This document shows positions 51,961 to 60,908 of a DNA stretch of 64,000 bases, piece by piece. The position numbers and the translations under genes are program-made. The stretch spans positions 62,001-126,000 of the forward strand of contig JBGAIM010000005.1 in the NCBI GenBank assembly GCA_044225555.1, written 5' to 3'. The notes beneath the pieces are model-generated. The model was given only the letters and a program-made list of their open reading frames with translations, had not been told where the DNA came from and made no database searches. Every line of letters starts with the position of its first letter. The stretch's first letter is position 1. This DNA comes from JADLHS01 sp044225555 (GTDB lineage: Bacteria > Verrucomicrobiota > Verrucomicrobiia > Limisphaerales > JADLHS01).

Positions 51961-54459
51961 ATGCACCTGCTTCGCCTCCATGCGCTCCCGCTGGCGTACC
52001 TGATTGCCGTTTTGATGTTGGTTGGCGTCAAGCGCGAGGCCGGAGCGCAGACCAATGCTGGCGGAAGCCGGGCGGTTATTACCAGTGCAGCGACCGTTCG
52101 CAGTTTGAAGCCGGAAGTAGCGGCTCAGCAATTGCCGGTGCGACTAACCGGGGTGGTTACGTACGTGTTCGACCGGCGCTCGTGTTTTGTTCAGGACCGA
52201 TCTGGCGGGATTTTTGTTGGTGACGGCGAGGAGTTTCCCGAGTTGAAAATTGGAGATGTTGTCCTGGTTCAAGGGGTGTCCGGGCCGGGTGAATATGCTC
52301 CCACCGTAACGCCGACGACGCTGGAGGTCGTTGGGCGCACCAATCTTCCGACGGCCCGGCGTGCGTCGTACGATGACTTGTTGACCGGTCGGGAAGACAG
52401 CCAGTGGGTCGAAGTGGCGGGCTTGGTGCGCGCCGTCTTTGCCGACGCCTTGGGCAGTCCGATCCTCGAGATGACCTCGGGCGGCGGCCGGCTTACCGTG
52501 TTTGTGGCGGGAGCGGCTCACACGAATCTGCTGTACCTGGTGGACAGTCAGGTGCGGGTGCAAGGTGTTTGCGGCACCTGGTTCAACCGGCAACGCCAGC
52601 TATTCGGAATTCGTCTCCTCGTGCCCGACCTTGACCACATCCGGGTGGAGGAACCGGCGGCCCCCAACGCGCTAGCCCAGCCGCCGCAGTCGATCGGTGA
52701 TTTATTACTTTTCGCCCCGGAGGCTTCATACGGAAGACGGGTGAAGGTAACCGGCACGGTTGTACTGCAACAACCCGGTCGGGCGCTCTTTGTGCAGGAC
52801 GACCAGCACGGGCTTTATGTGCAGACCCGCCAGCCGGGGCGGTTGCAGCCGGGGGATCGGGTTCAGTTGTTGGGTTTTCCGGTAAAGGGCGACTATACGC
52901 CGATGTTGCAGGACGCCGTGTGGGAGAAAGTGGGTGATGGACCGCCGCCCAAGCCCTTGCTCGTGACGCCGGACGAGGCTTTGGGTGGTTTGCACGACAG
53001 CCGTTTGGTTCAGGTGGAGGGCACGTTGCTCAACCGCTCGCATAACGATCGTGAAACCGTGCTGGTCATCGAGAACGACAAGCACATATTCACTGCACTG
53101 CTGGAAGGCCAGAGCCCAGGTTCGGAACTGTCCGCATTGGAAAATCAAAGCCGGTTGCGGTTGACGGGAGTGTGCCGGATTGAGGTTGGGGAAGAGTGGC
53201 GCGCCGGACCGTCCTGGCGGGCGAAGTCGTTTCGAATCCAGATGCGCAGTCCTGCGGACGCCGAGGTGCTGAGGTTGCCGCCGTGGTGGACGTTGACGCG
53301 GTTGCTCTGGGCGGTGGGAATTCTTACCGCCGTGGTGCTGGTGTCGTTGACTTGGGCCGCAGTACTTCGGAGAAGGGTCAGCCAGCAAACCGCCATTATC
53401 CGCCGACAACTCGACCTGGAAGCCACCCTCAAGGAGCGTTACCAGGACCTTTTCGAGAATGCAAATGACATGGTTTACACTCACGACCTGAGTGGCCGGA
53501 TCACGTCCATCAACATGGCGGGCGAACGGTTGCTGGGGCGCGATCGCAAAGTCATTACGGAGGGTAGCCTGCCCGACTTTGTCGCACCCGAGCAGCGGTC
53601 CGCGGCTGCGCAATGGCTGGAGCACATCCGGGATGGCACGGCCCCCGCCACGTTGGAGTGGGACTTCGTCACCGCAACCGGTGAGCGGGTGCGGTTGGAA
53701 ATCTGCACCCGGCTGATCGAACGCGAAGGCCGGCAAGTGGAGGTGGAAGGCATCGCGCGGGATGTGACGGAGCGGCGGCGGCTGGAGAAGGAGATTCTGG
53801 AAATCAGCACGCGTGAACAACATCGCATCGGGCACGATTTGCATGACGGCGTCTGCCAGCAGTTGGCGGGGATCGGCTTTCTCTCGGACATTCTCGCGGA
53901 CAAACTCGAGGAGCAAAAGCGGCCCGAGGCTGCCGAGGCGCACAGCATCAGCGAACTGGTAAACAAGGCCAACAAGCAGACCCGAGGGGTGGCGCGCGGC
54001 TTATTCCCGGTGCGGCTGGAGGAGAACGGGTTGGTTTCGGCGCTGGAAGAACTGGCCGAGAATGCCGGGGGATTTCTGAACACGAAATGTGACTTCCACT
54101 GCAACGGCTCCATCGTGATTCGCGACCATGCGGTGGGGCATCATATTTATTACATCGCTCAAGAGGCCATTCTAAATGCGGTCAAGCACGGCAAGGCTGG
54201 TCGCATCGAGGTGGAGCTTGCGGCCCATGACGGCGACGGATACCTGCTGGCGGTCCGCGATGACGGCGTGGGTATAACGTCCGGGCCCGCCCCGGCGCGG
54301 GGGATGGGCATTCGCATCATGAAATACCGGGCGCGAATGATTGATGCCGAATTGCAGGTGCAACCCCGGGCCGGAGGTGGCACGGAGGTTTCGTGCCGGT
54401 TCATTGATGGACCAAAGGTCGGGGAAGCGTTCGCCCTAAAAAGTGAATTGACTCGTTGA
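51961..54459 (+). CDS. Membrane sensor histidine kinase (NarL-type) with OB-like periplasmic repeats
   Basis: This 832-residue sensor has a signal/TM start (MHLLRLHALPLAYLIAVLMLVG), about three OB-fold-like beta-rich periplasmic repeats (residues ~35-430, e.g. VRLTGVVTYVFDRRSCFVQD), a second TM (about 443-467), a PAS domain, a HisKA_3 with phospho-His628 in IGHDLHDGVCQQL, and a HATPase with the DDGVGI and GMGIRIMKYRA boxes. The ATG at 51961 is chosen; the TTG at 51916 is unlikely. It is divergent from the GH3 gene (278 bases) and followed after 54 bases by its response regulator. The periplasmic repeats probably sense a soluble or polymer ligand. Confidence 0.93.
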   Translation: MHLLRLHALPLAYLIAVLMLVGVKREAGAQTNAGGSRAVITSAATVRSLKPEVAAQQLPVRLTGVVTYVFDRRSCFVQDRSGGIFVGDGEEFPELKIGDVVLVQGVSGPGEYAPTVTPTTLEVVGRTNLPTARRASYDDLLTGREDSQWVEVAGLVRAVFADALGSPILEMTSGGGRLTVFVAGAAHTNLLYLVDSQVRVQGVCGTWFNRQRQLFGIRLLVPDLDHIRVEEPAAPNALAQPPQSIGDLLLFAPEASYGRRVKVTGTVVLQQPGRALFVQDDQHGLYVQTRQPGRLQPGDRVQLLGFPVKGDYTPMLQDAVWEKVGDGPPPKPLLVTPDEALGGLHDSRLVQVEGTLLNRSHNDRETVLVIENDKHIFTALLEGQSPGSELSALENQSRLRLTGVCRIEVGEEWRAGPSWRAKSFRIQMRSPADAEVLRLPPWWTLTRLLWAVGILTAVVLVSLTWAAVLRRRVSQQTAIIRRQLDLEATLKERYQDLFENANDMVYTHDLSGRITSINMAGERLLGRDRKVITEGSLPDFVAPEQRSAAAQWLEHIRDGTAPATLEWDFVTATGERVRLEICTRLIEREGRQVEVEGIARDVTERRRLEKEILEISTREQHRIGHDLHDGVCQQLAGIGFLSDILADKLEEQKRPEAAEAHSISELVNKANKQTRGVARGLFPVRLEENGLVSALEELAENAGGFLNTKCDFHCNGSIVIRDHAVGHHIYYIAQEAILNAVKHGKAGRIEVELAAHDGDGYLLAVRDDGVGITSGPAPARGMGIRIMKYRARMIDAELQVQPRAGGGTEVSCRFIDGPKVGEAFALKSELTR

Positions 54460-54513
54460 TGTGGACCTGGTCGAAGCTTGTTTGTTGAAGCCAATGTCTC
54501 TAACCTCGCGTGA

Positions 54514-55209
54514 ATGACTACTAGTGCCGAACCAAAGCCGGCCTCGCGAATTCTGATCGTTGACGATCATCCCCTGTTTCGCCAAGGACTGCGGGAGTTG
54601 ATTGATCGCGAGCCGGGATGGAGCGTTTGCGGTGAGGCGGCGGATGCGGTCGAAGCGACGCGCCTAGTCGGTGAAACGAAGCCGGGGATGGTGATTGTGG
54701 ACATTTCGTTGGCCGGCACCAATGGCATTGACCTGATCAAGAGTCTTAGCGCCAATGACGCCGAGTTACCGTTGCTGGTGGTTTCGATGCATGACGAGTC
54801 GCTCTATGCCGAACGGGCGATCCGTGCCGGGGCGATGGGCTACGTGATGAAGCACGAGCCGCCGAAGACTTTCAAGACGGCCATCCATCGGGTGCTGGGA
54901 GGGGAGATGTATTTGAGCGAAAAGATGGCGACGTCGCTGCTAGCGAAGCTCATGCGGGGCGGTGGTGAACCTGAAGAGACACCCGTCAGCCGGTTGAGTG
55001 ATCGGGAACTGGAAGTATTCCGGTTGCTGGGCCAGGGCAAAGGGACCAAGCAGATTGCCCAGGAACTCAATCTCACGATTGCGACCATCAATTCCTTCCG
55101 TGCCCGCATTAAAGAGAAGCTGGGCCTAAAGAGTTCGACCGAACTGTTGCTTAATGCCATTCACTGGGTTCAAGAACAGGCCGGGAACAGTTCCGGGCCG
55201 GGTAAATAG
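54514..55209 (+). CDS. LuxR/NarL-type response regulator
   Basis: This 231-residue protein has a receiver with acidic pocket DDH and Asp63 in VIVDISLAGTNG, and a C-terminal LuxR helix-turn-helix (LSDRELEVFRLLGQGKGTKQ, then the recognition helix region TIATINSFRARIKEKL). It should be phosphorylated by the kinase encoded 54 bases upstream and activate promoters such as those of the nearby GH3 and glucanase genes, though the target set is inferred. Confidence 0.95.
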   Translation: MTTSAEPKPASRILIVDDHPLFRQGLRELIDREPGWSVCGEAADAVEATRLVGETKPGMVIVDISLAGTNGIDLIKSLSANDAELPLLVVSMHDESLYAERAIRAGAMGYVMKHEPPKTFKTAIHRVLGGEMYLSEKMATSLLAKLMRGGGEPEETPVSRLSDRELEVFRLLGQGKGTKQIAQELNLTIATINSFRARIKEKLGLKSSTELLLNAIHWVQEQAGNSSGPGK

Positions 55210-55317
55210 ACGGCGCGTCCCCTCGTGATTGGCAGGCTTCCGTTCGGCTTGGGATTGTGCTCAGACTCAACGCAGTATTTGCGAATCCAGCTAATCAAGC
55301 CTTTCCATAGGAATCCC

Positions 55318-55353
55318 TTGACATGACTTGTTGTGTAGATAAAATCACTACAT
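55318..55353 (+). promoter_or_regulatory. Sigma-70-like promoter with CACTACAT core
   Basis: TTGACA at 55318-55323, 16 bases, then TAAAAT at 55340-55345, followed immediately by CACTACAT (55346-55353). It is about 95 bases upstream of the small gene at 55448. The GATAAA-(N)-CACTACAT sequence is also found at 59411 and, on the other strand, at 56819-56834. Confidence 0.6.
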
Positions 55354-55447
55354 ATTCGCTGGTGTGTCAGCCTTGGATATGACATGCGGTTCGTAAAGCT
55401 AAACAAGGACTGAAGTGTAAAAAATTAGCCAGAGACAAACTCGATTC

Positions 55448-55675
55448 GTGCGTTCCCTAATCTCCAGACTTTTTGGCGGGCCTCGCGAGAGTGCCAAAGC
55501 GGCAGATCTTGATCATTTGACCCGTTTGGTTCGGCGCTATTCGGTCGAGCAGCAGCAGGTTCCCAAAAGCCTCATTGATTTGGTGTCGCTGAAGTACCTG
55601 GAAACGGTTCCGGTCGCACCACCTGGTCAGACCTTCGTGATTGATCGAAAGCGAGTCGAGGTTCGGTTGGAGTAG
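55448..55675 (+). CDS. Small protein resembling a pseudopilin C-terminal region
   Basis: This 75-residue product starts at GTG 55448. The segment VEQQQVPKSLIDLVSLKYLE and then VPVAPPGQTFVID resembles a stretch seen near the C-terminus of verrucomicrobial pseudopilins. It has no prepilin leader. It could be a free-standing minor pilin partner or a remnant. A good promoter lies upstream, so it is probably expressed. Confidence 0.5.
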   Translation: MRSLISRLFGGPRESAKAADLDHLTRLVRRYSVEQQQVPKSLIDLVSLKYLETVPVAPPGQTFVIDRKRVEVRLE

Positions 55676-55839
55676 GCTCTCGCCAACGTTGCTTGCGGGT
55701 TTTCTGTGCGGCAGTTGTTCGGCAGCCCAAATTGGTGTTGGGGTTAATCTTGCTGCGCTGATCCCGTCTCCTTCCGCTCCTCCAGCGGGCCTGAAGCACT
55801 GACTCAATGTCACCAAAAAGGCTTCGCTTGACCCGTGAA

Positions 55840-56736
55840 TTACTTTCTCACACTTGAGCGCGAGGTAATCCAGTCGGCGTCGGCTTTCCCATTGGCTCCG
55901 TCAGAGCTAAACGGGAACTGTTGGAAGCCATTTGAGTACCTGACCGGCAACTTGGTTACGTAACTCCTCCATTTATGAATTTCGGAGTGGCCATCGGCGA
56001 AGGAGAAACCACCTGCCCCGTTGTGAAAGGAGGCTGGCAGATCGCCCCATCGCGTAAAAGTCGCGGGATTGGCATCGTTCAAGAAATAGCCGTCATTTAT
56101 GCCGTCCGGGTGCTCGTCCAACGTCACGTAGAAATTGGCCGGAGTAGGAACCGTGCTTAATTTAAGAAATTGCCGGTAGTCTTGGAAGTGCCTGTTATAG
56201 CTGTTTCTCCAAGTCGGATCATACGGACCAAAATATGAGTTCATTGAGTAGGTGCGCGTACGAGCGCTCCACCCTTGGAGACGCTGGAGCGGGGAGAGGA
56301 AATCATCAGCGGGACATTTATAAACTTTAATGCTCCCGCCGACGTATTTGTTAAACGGCGCGAGCACGAGACCCTCTACGTTGGTAATCTGGGGCGCAGT
56401 GGTCCAGTACATGTTATTGTTTACCCAGTTTCGCCAGGTCTTGTTCGCGATCTCGGCATCGGTTTCAACCTGTCCAAAGTTATTTACGATCCGATCATCA
56501 CTATCGTGTGCGTACTGGATCCAGCCGTACATCAACTGGCGACTGTTGCTCATGCACATGGTGGCTTGAGCTTTGGTTTTCGCCTTGGAAAGTGCTGGCA
56601 ACAACATCGCCGCCAGGATGGCGATAATGGCGATGACAACCAAAAGCTCAATCAAGGTAAAAGCGCGACTTGCTTGTTTGCGAAGCTGGGGACTCGCACT
56701 TCTTGGCATACAACGACGATTTGAATCGCTGTTCAT
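55840..56736 (-). CDS. Type II pseudopilin-like protein
   Basis: This 298-residue protein has the leader RAFTLIELLVVIAIIAIL followed by LAAMLLPALSKAKTKA, as in the 25861 protein, and a long secreted C-terminal domain with FADGHSEIHKW near the end. The ATG at 56736 was chosen as the first Met near the leader (56709 is possible). It is divergent from the GH144-like gene. A promoter with the shared CACTACA core lies about 83 bases before the start. Confidence 0.83.
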   Translation of the reverse strand: MNSDSNRRCMPRSASPQLRKQASRAFTLIELLVVIAIIAILAAMLLPALSKAKTKAQATMCMSNSRQLMYGWIQYAHDSDDRIVNNFGQVETDAEIANKTWRNWVNNNMYWTTAPQITNVEGLVLAPFNKYVGGSIKVYKCPADDFLSPLQRLQGWSARTRTYSMNSYFGPYDPTWRNSYNRHFQDYRQFLKLSTVPTPANFYVTLDEHPDGINDGYFLNDANPATFTRWGDLPASFHNGAGGFSFADGHSEIHKWRSYVTKLPVRYSNGFQQFPFSSDGANGKADADWITSRSSVRK

Positions 56737-56818
56737 AGTTATGGTCGGCGGTAACCGCATAAAATTACAAGGAGGCCGAACTGATTGCAAGAATTTCTTT
56801 ACACAGGTGGAGCAATAT

Positions 56819-56857
56819 TGTAGTGATTTGTATCAATCAACCGCCAGTCAGCCACAA
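56819..56857 (-). promoter_or_regulatory. Promoter on the minus strand for the pseudopilin gene
   Basis: Read on the minus strand: TTGTGG at 56857-56852, 17 bases, then GATACA at 56834-56829, then CACTACA at 56825-56819. This matches the GATAAA...CACTACAT arrangement upstream of 55448 and 59488. Confidence 0.45.
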
Positions 56858-56902
56858 AACTGTTGATATCTGGTAGCGTAGGGTGCTCGCTCGCTCCTGA
56901 CA

Positions 56903-56932
56903 TTAACTGATTGAGGCTGGGCTGTGTATAAT
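56903..56932 (+). promoter_or_regulatory. Promoter-like -10 TATAAT upstream of the GH144-like gene
   Basis: A perfect TATAAT at 56927-56932 with a weak TTAACT 18 bases upstream at 56903-56908. It lies about 50-90 bases before the candidate start codons 56980 and 57022. Confidence 0.4.
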
Positions 56933-57021
56933 AGCCGGCACCGGCAAAGTAACCAAAACCAACTTAACTTCTGCACGCAATGTTGCTTTCTGAAACTGGT
57001 GTTCTCCAGAGCCCTTCAATT

Positions 57022-59283
57022 ATGCCGGCTATGCCTACCTCCCATCATTCTGCTCTCGCGCCGCACAGGTCGCTTGGTCGCCGCTGGGGTGTTCTGACAG
57101 TGATGCTATTGATCGTCGCCGAGGTCGCCCATGGCGAGGTGGTGTATGATCGCCATGTCTTCTTTGATAACAGTCTGCCCGATCGTTCGTATTACCAGAG
57201 TCAAGGAATGGTTGTTGCACCAAGCAAGTTGGAACTGGGCGATGGAAAATTTCCCGTGGATGGCAGCCATTTCGTGAGTCCGCCCAATGGCCTTCGACTG
57301 AAATGGAAATCGGCTTCAGGGGGAGAATGGCGGATGAAACTCAAGTCCATGGCGCGTTACGGTCGCAACCTTGAGTTCGAAGGCGACACCCTTTCGGTCT
57401 GGTGCTTTTCCGAAAAGCCGATGTCGCCGGATGAATCGCCACGAATTAATTTGCAAGACCGGGGCGGGACGGGGTCGGGCACGACCACTTTGCTCGCCAG
57501 TCATGGGCCGTTGCCTGGTGGCAAGTGGGTGCGTGTCAACATCCCCCTGAGCAGCTTCAAGAATCTGTATCCGTCAACCGAGGATCTGAAATTTGATTCC
57601 CACAAACTGGAGAGCATCTGGTTTGTTCAAGGCCTGGATGATGGCAAGGAGCATACCCTGTATCTGGACGATTTCCGGATCGTTTGGCGCGACAAGATGG
57701 ACTTGGCGCCGCCAGCGGCCCCCACCGGACTGGCGGTGAAGGGATTCGAACGCCACTGCGATCTGACCTGGGCGGCCAATCGTGAGGATGATCTGCTGAC
57801 CTACAAAATCTACCGCTCATGGGATGATGAGAATTTTTTCCCGGTTGGAGTTCAGCGCAATCACCTCAACCGCACCGTGGATTTCGTTGGCAAGCCGCGA
57901 CGCAAGGCGTTTTATCGGATCAGTGCGCTCGATCTTTCTGGCAATGAATCTGCCCTATCGCCGTCAGTTTCAGCGACGACGCGGCCATTCAAGGATGAGG
58001 AACTGCTGGAAATGGTTCAGGAAGCCTGCTTCAGGTATTACTGGGATGGAGCGCATCCCAATGCCGGGATGGCCATCGAGATTCTGCCGGGCGATGAAAA
58101 CCTTGTGGCGGTGGGCGCTTCCGGGTTTGGGATCATGGCGTTGATCGTCGGTGCGGAACGACAGTTTGTGACCCGCGATCAGTGCGCGGAACGGTTGCTC
58201 AAGATCGTGCGCTTCCTGGACAAGGCGGACCGTTTTCATGGCGTGTGGCCCCACTTCCTTGACGGCAAGACGGGCAAGATCACGCCTTACTTCGGCAAGT
58301 ATGATAACGGCGGCGACCTGGTTGAAACCGCCTTTTTGGTTCAAGGACTCTTGGCAGCACGCCAGTATTTTGATCGCGACTCGGAACCGGAGCGGGAAAT
58401 TCGCCAGACAATCACCAAGCTTTGGCGCGAGGTGGAATGGGACTGGTATCGCAAGGAACCATCCAGCGAGTGTCTCTACTGGCATTGGTCGCCGGATCAC
58501 GGTTGGTATCTGAGTCATCCACTGGTGGGTTGGAACGAAACGATGATCGTCTATTTGCTCGCCATCGCGTCCCCCACGCACGCGGTACCCGCCAGTCTCT
58601 ACCACACCGGGTGGGCCGGCCAATCGGATCTGGCCGTCCGGTATCGTCAGAATTGGAGCCGGACGACCCAGGGTGATCACTACACCAATGGCAATTCCTA
58701 CTACGGCTTCAAGATTGAGGTGGGTGAAGGTTCCGGGGCCGATCTATTCTTCACCCAGTTTTCTTTCATGGGTTTCGACCCCCGCGGGAAGAAGGATCGT
58801 TACACCAATTACTTTCTGAACAATCGAAACATCGCGCTGATCAACCACGCTTACTGCGCGGACAATCCGAGAAAGCACATTGGCTATGGCGCGGATTGTT
58901 GGGGGCTGTCGGCGGGCATCAACTCCGGCGGTGGGCGGCCACTGCCGCGCGACGACAACGGCACCATTTGCATCTCGGCGGCGCTGGGATCATTCCCCTA
59001 CACGCCGAAAGAATCCATGGCCGCCCTGAAGCATTTCTATCGCGACCTGGGCGCGAAGACCTACGGGATTTACGGTTTTCACGACGGCTTCAACCAGACG
59101 GAAAACTGGTTTGAAGGCGTATGGATGGGGCTGAACCAGGCTACCATAACCGTCATGATCGAGAATCACCGGACTGGTTTGGCTTGGAAGTATTTCATGT
59201 CAAACCCTGAGATTCAGCCAGCCTTGGATGCGATCGGTTATTTTACTGATGCCAATCCCGCGAAGAAGCGGAACTCACCCTGA
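57022..59283 (+). CDS. GH144-like endo-glucanase (PF10091 type) with N-terminal binding and FnIII-like domains
   Basis: This secreted enzyme of about 753 residues begins with a signal peptide; ATG 57022 is chosen over 56980, both possible. A jelly-roll-like domain (to about residue 230) and an FnIII-like segment (PAAPTGLAVKGFERHCDLTW) precede the (alpha/alpha)6 catalytic domain from about residue 325 (ELLEMVQEACFRYYWDGAHP). That domain belongs to the glycoamylase-like PF10091/GH144 group, known for endo-beta-1,2-glucanase. Conserved features include FGIMALIVGAER and HWSPDHGWYLSHPLVGWNE. The catalytic acids were not assigned. With GH3 nearby, degradation of beta-1,2-glucan to glucose is likely. 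Confidence 0.85.
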   Translation: MPAMPTSHHSALAPHRSLGRRWGVLTVMLLIVAEVAHGEVVYDRHVFFDNSLPDRSYYQSQGMVVAPSKLELGDGKFPVDGSHFVSPPNGLRLKWKSASGGEWRMKLKSMARYGRNLEFEGDTLSVWCFSEKPMSPDESPRINLQDRGGTGSGTTTLLASHGPLPGGKWVRVNIPLSSFKNLYPSTEDLKFDSHKLESIWFVQGLDDGKEHTLYLDDFRIVWRDKMDLAPPAAPTGLAVKGFERHCDLTWAANREDDLLTYKIYRSWDDENFFPVGVQRNHLNRTVDFVGKPRRKAFYRISALDLSGNESALSPSVSATTRPFKDEELLEMVQEACFRYYWDGAHPNAGMAIEILPGDENLVAVGASGFGIMALIVGAERQFVTRDQCAERLLKIVRFLDKADRFHGVWPHFLDGKTGKITPYFGKYDNGGDLVETAFLVQGLLAARQYFDRDSEPEREIRQTITKLWREVEWDWYRKEPSSECLYWHWSPDHGWYLSHPLVGWNETMIVYLLAIASPTHAVPASLYHTGWAGQSDLAVRYRQNWSRTTQGDHYTNGNSYYGFKIEVGEGSGADLFFTQFSFMGFDPRGKKDRYTNYFLNNRNIALINHAYCADNPRKHIGYGADCWGLSAGINSGGGRPLPRDDNGTICISAALGSFPYTPKESMAALKHFYRDLGAKTYGIYGFHDGFNQTENWFEGVWMGLNQATITVMIENHRTGLAWKYFMSNPEIQPALDAIGYFTDANPAKKRNSP

Positions 59284-59314
59284 AGCGCCGTGGTGAGCCC
59301 AGCATGGCGCTTTC
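59283..59314 (+). terminator. Probable rho-independent terminator
   Basis: AAGCGCCGTG and CATGGCGCTT form a 10-bp stem (one G-U pair) around a 10-base loop, followed by T's. It overlaps the last base of the preceding stop codon. Confidence 0.5.
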
Positions 59315-59387
59315 GCACACGGAGATCGCAAGGGTGCTGACAGTTGGTGGGGATAGGTAGTTATGGTGCAATCGTGTAAAAAAACTA

Positions 59388-59425
59388 TTGACATAAATGG
59401 ATGATGTTGCGATAAAGCACTACAT
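59388..59425 (+). promoter_or_regulatory. Sigma-70-like promoter with CACTACAT core
   Basis: TTGACA at 59388-59393, 17 bases, then GATAAA at 59411-59416, then CACTACAT at 59418-59425. It lies 63 bases before the Ig-like gene start. It is the clearest of the three shared-core promoters. Confidence 0.65.
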
Positions 59426-59487
59426 GCCCGCTCGAAACACAAAATAGCTGGTATTTTTCTCTTCAACAACCCAACTCATAATCAAAA

Positions 59488-60630
59488 ATGAAAGTCACTC
59501 GCAAAGCAAACTTGATGATGGCTCTTGCCCTTGGGGCACTAGGAGCAAATGTCGCTAACGCAAACGATCTGTCGAATCCTAATCTCGATACTACCGCAAT
59601 TGGCCAGCAGAACAATGCCACCCCGGTTGGCTGGACTGTGGATGCCATAAAGACTATCTCCAATCCAAGCGGAGGGTATATGGACGGTTGCTCGTCGGAA
59701 CCTTGGTGCAACGTGTTAGACTCCGGCGGATACGGCCTGTTCTTCAAGCCATTTGCGGGAAATCAACCTGCGGGCGATCTTCTTACCGTACATTTTTATC
59801 AGGACAATCCGTCTACGCCCGGCACAAAGTACACCCTTTCCGGCTACGCTGCCGGGGAGGCTAACTACTCGGGATTCTTCACGACGAATAGCCCCGCACC
59901 TTCAACCCTTTTTGTCATCCAATTCCTCGACGCCTCCAGCACGGTGCTTTCCAGCAATGCATTCGACTTGGTGGCTGCCGGCTTGCCAAATTCAGGCCCG
60001 GGAAGCATGTCAGGTTTTCAGTACACCACCCCGCAAATCACTGCCCCTGCCAATACGGCAACCGTGCGTGCGGGAGTGTCGATCCTAAACACCTACAATA
60101 CCACCGGGGCGCAGTCTTTCTTCGTGGACGCCTTGGATTTGCAATCCGTGGCACCTCCCGGAGCCCCGGTAATCACCAATCAACCGCCACACAAGACGGT
60201 CACACTCGGGGCCACCGCAACGTTTACCGTTGGCGTTTCCAACACGGCTGGCGCCACTTATCAGTGGCAGTTCTACGGCACTAATATCGCTGATGGCGGC
60301 AACATTAGCGGCACGGCGACCAAAACACTGACAATCACGGGGGTGTCAGCTAGCGATGTCGGGCACTATCGCGTTCGGGTCAGCAATGGTGGTGGCTCGA
60401 CTCTTAGCACGGACGCGACCCTTGCAATCACGGGTATCAATTTTTACCCAGCGGTCACAATTACGGGAAAAATCGGCGACACCTACCGCGTGGATTACGC
60501 CACGGCACTTGCTCCCACCACGTGGATTCCGTTGAGCACGAATCTACTGACGACGTCGCCGCAGTTGATCTTGGATTCCACCGCAGCAGGGGACAACTCC
60601 CGTTTCTATCAAGCCGTTTTCTTGTATTGA
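59488..60630 (+). CDS. Secreted Ig-like domain protein with C-terminal RFYQ module
   Basis: This 380-residue protein has a signal peptide (MKVTRKANLMMALALGALGA), an N-terminal beta-rich domain with two Cys (DGCSSEPWCNVLD) and an Ig-like domain (from about residue 230; ATYQWQFYGTNIADGG and GHYRVRVSNGG). The final ~70 residues match the recurring end module (TYRVDYATALAPTTWIPLST ... SRFYQAVF). A glucan-binding or surface role is plausible. It has its own strong promoter and a strong terminator. Confidence 0.8.
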   Translation: MKVTRKANLMMALALGALGANVANANDLSNPNLDTTAIGQQNNATPVGWTVDAIKTISNPSGGYMDGCSSEPWCNVLDSGGYGLFFKPFAGNQPAGDLLTVHFYQDNPSTPGTKYTLSGYAAGEANYSGFFTTNSPAPSTLFVIQFLDASSTVLSSNAFDLVAAGLPNSGPGSMSGFQYTTPQITAPANTATVRAGVSILNTYNTTGAQSFFVDALDLQSVAPPGAPVITNQPPHKTVTLGATATFTVGVSNTAGATYQWQFYGTNIADGGNISGTATKTLTITGVSASDVGHYRVRVSNGGGSTLSTDATLAITGINFYPAVTITGKIGDTYRVDYATALAPTTWIPLSTNLLTTSPQLILDSTAAGDNSRFYQAVFLY

Positions 60631-60641
60631 GCATTCGGTTG

Positions 60642-60678
60642 TGCGCCGGGCAACTCGGTTGCCCGGCGCATTCTTTTT
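60642..60678 (+). terminator. Rho-independent terminator
   Basis: TGCGCCGGGCAAC (60642-60654) pairs with GTTGCCCGGCGCA (60658-60670), a 13-bp perfect stem with a 3-base loop, followed by TTCTTTTT. It lies 11 bases after the Ig-like protein stop. Confidence 0.92.
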
Positions 60679-60908
60679 GAGGTGCAGGAGGAGGCGAAGG
60701 TCAGGCGTTCAGCGAAGCAATCGGGTGGGGCGCACAACAAGTTCACGATCTGGCGGGTATTACGAGTCGTTTCCTGCCTCCCCCCGGCGGTCGGGCGAAC
60801 CTGGATTTGACCGGTTCTTGGCCCGGCTTCTTTCCCTGCTGCCGAGAGAACATTCGGGTGCTCGACGTTGTTGCTTGGGGGAGGTAAGCTGATCCCGTCC
60901 GCCACTTT

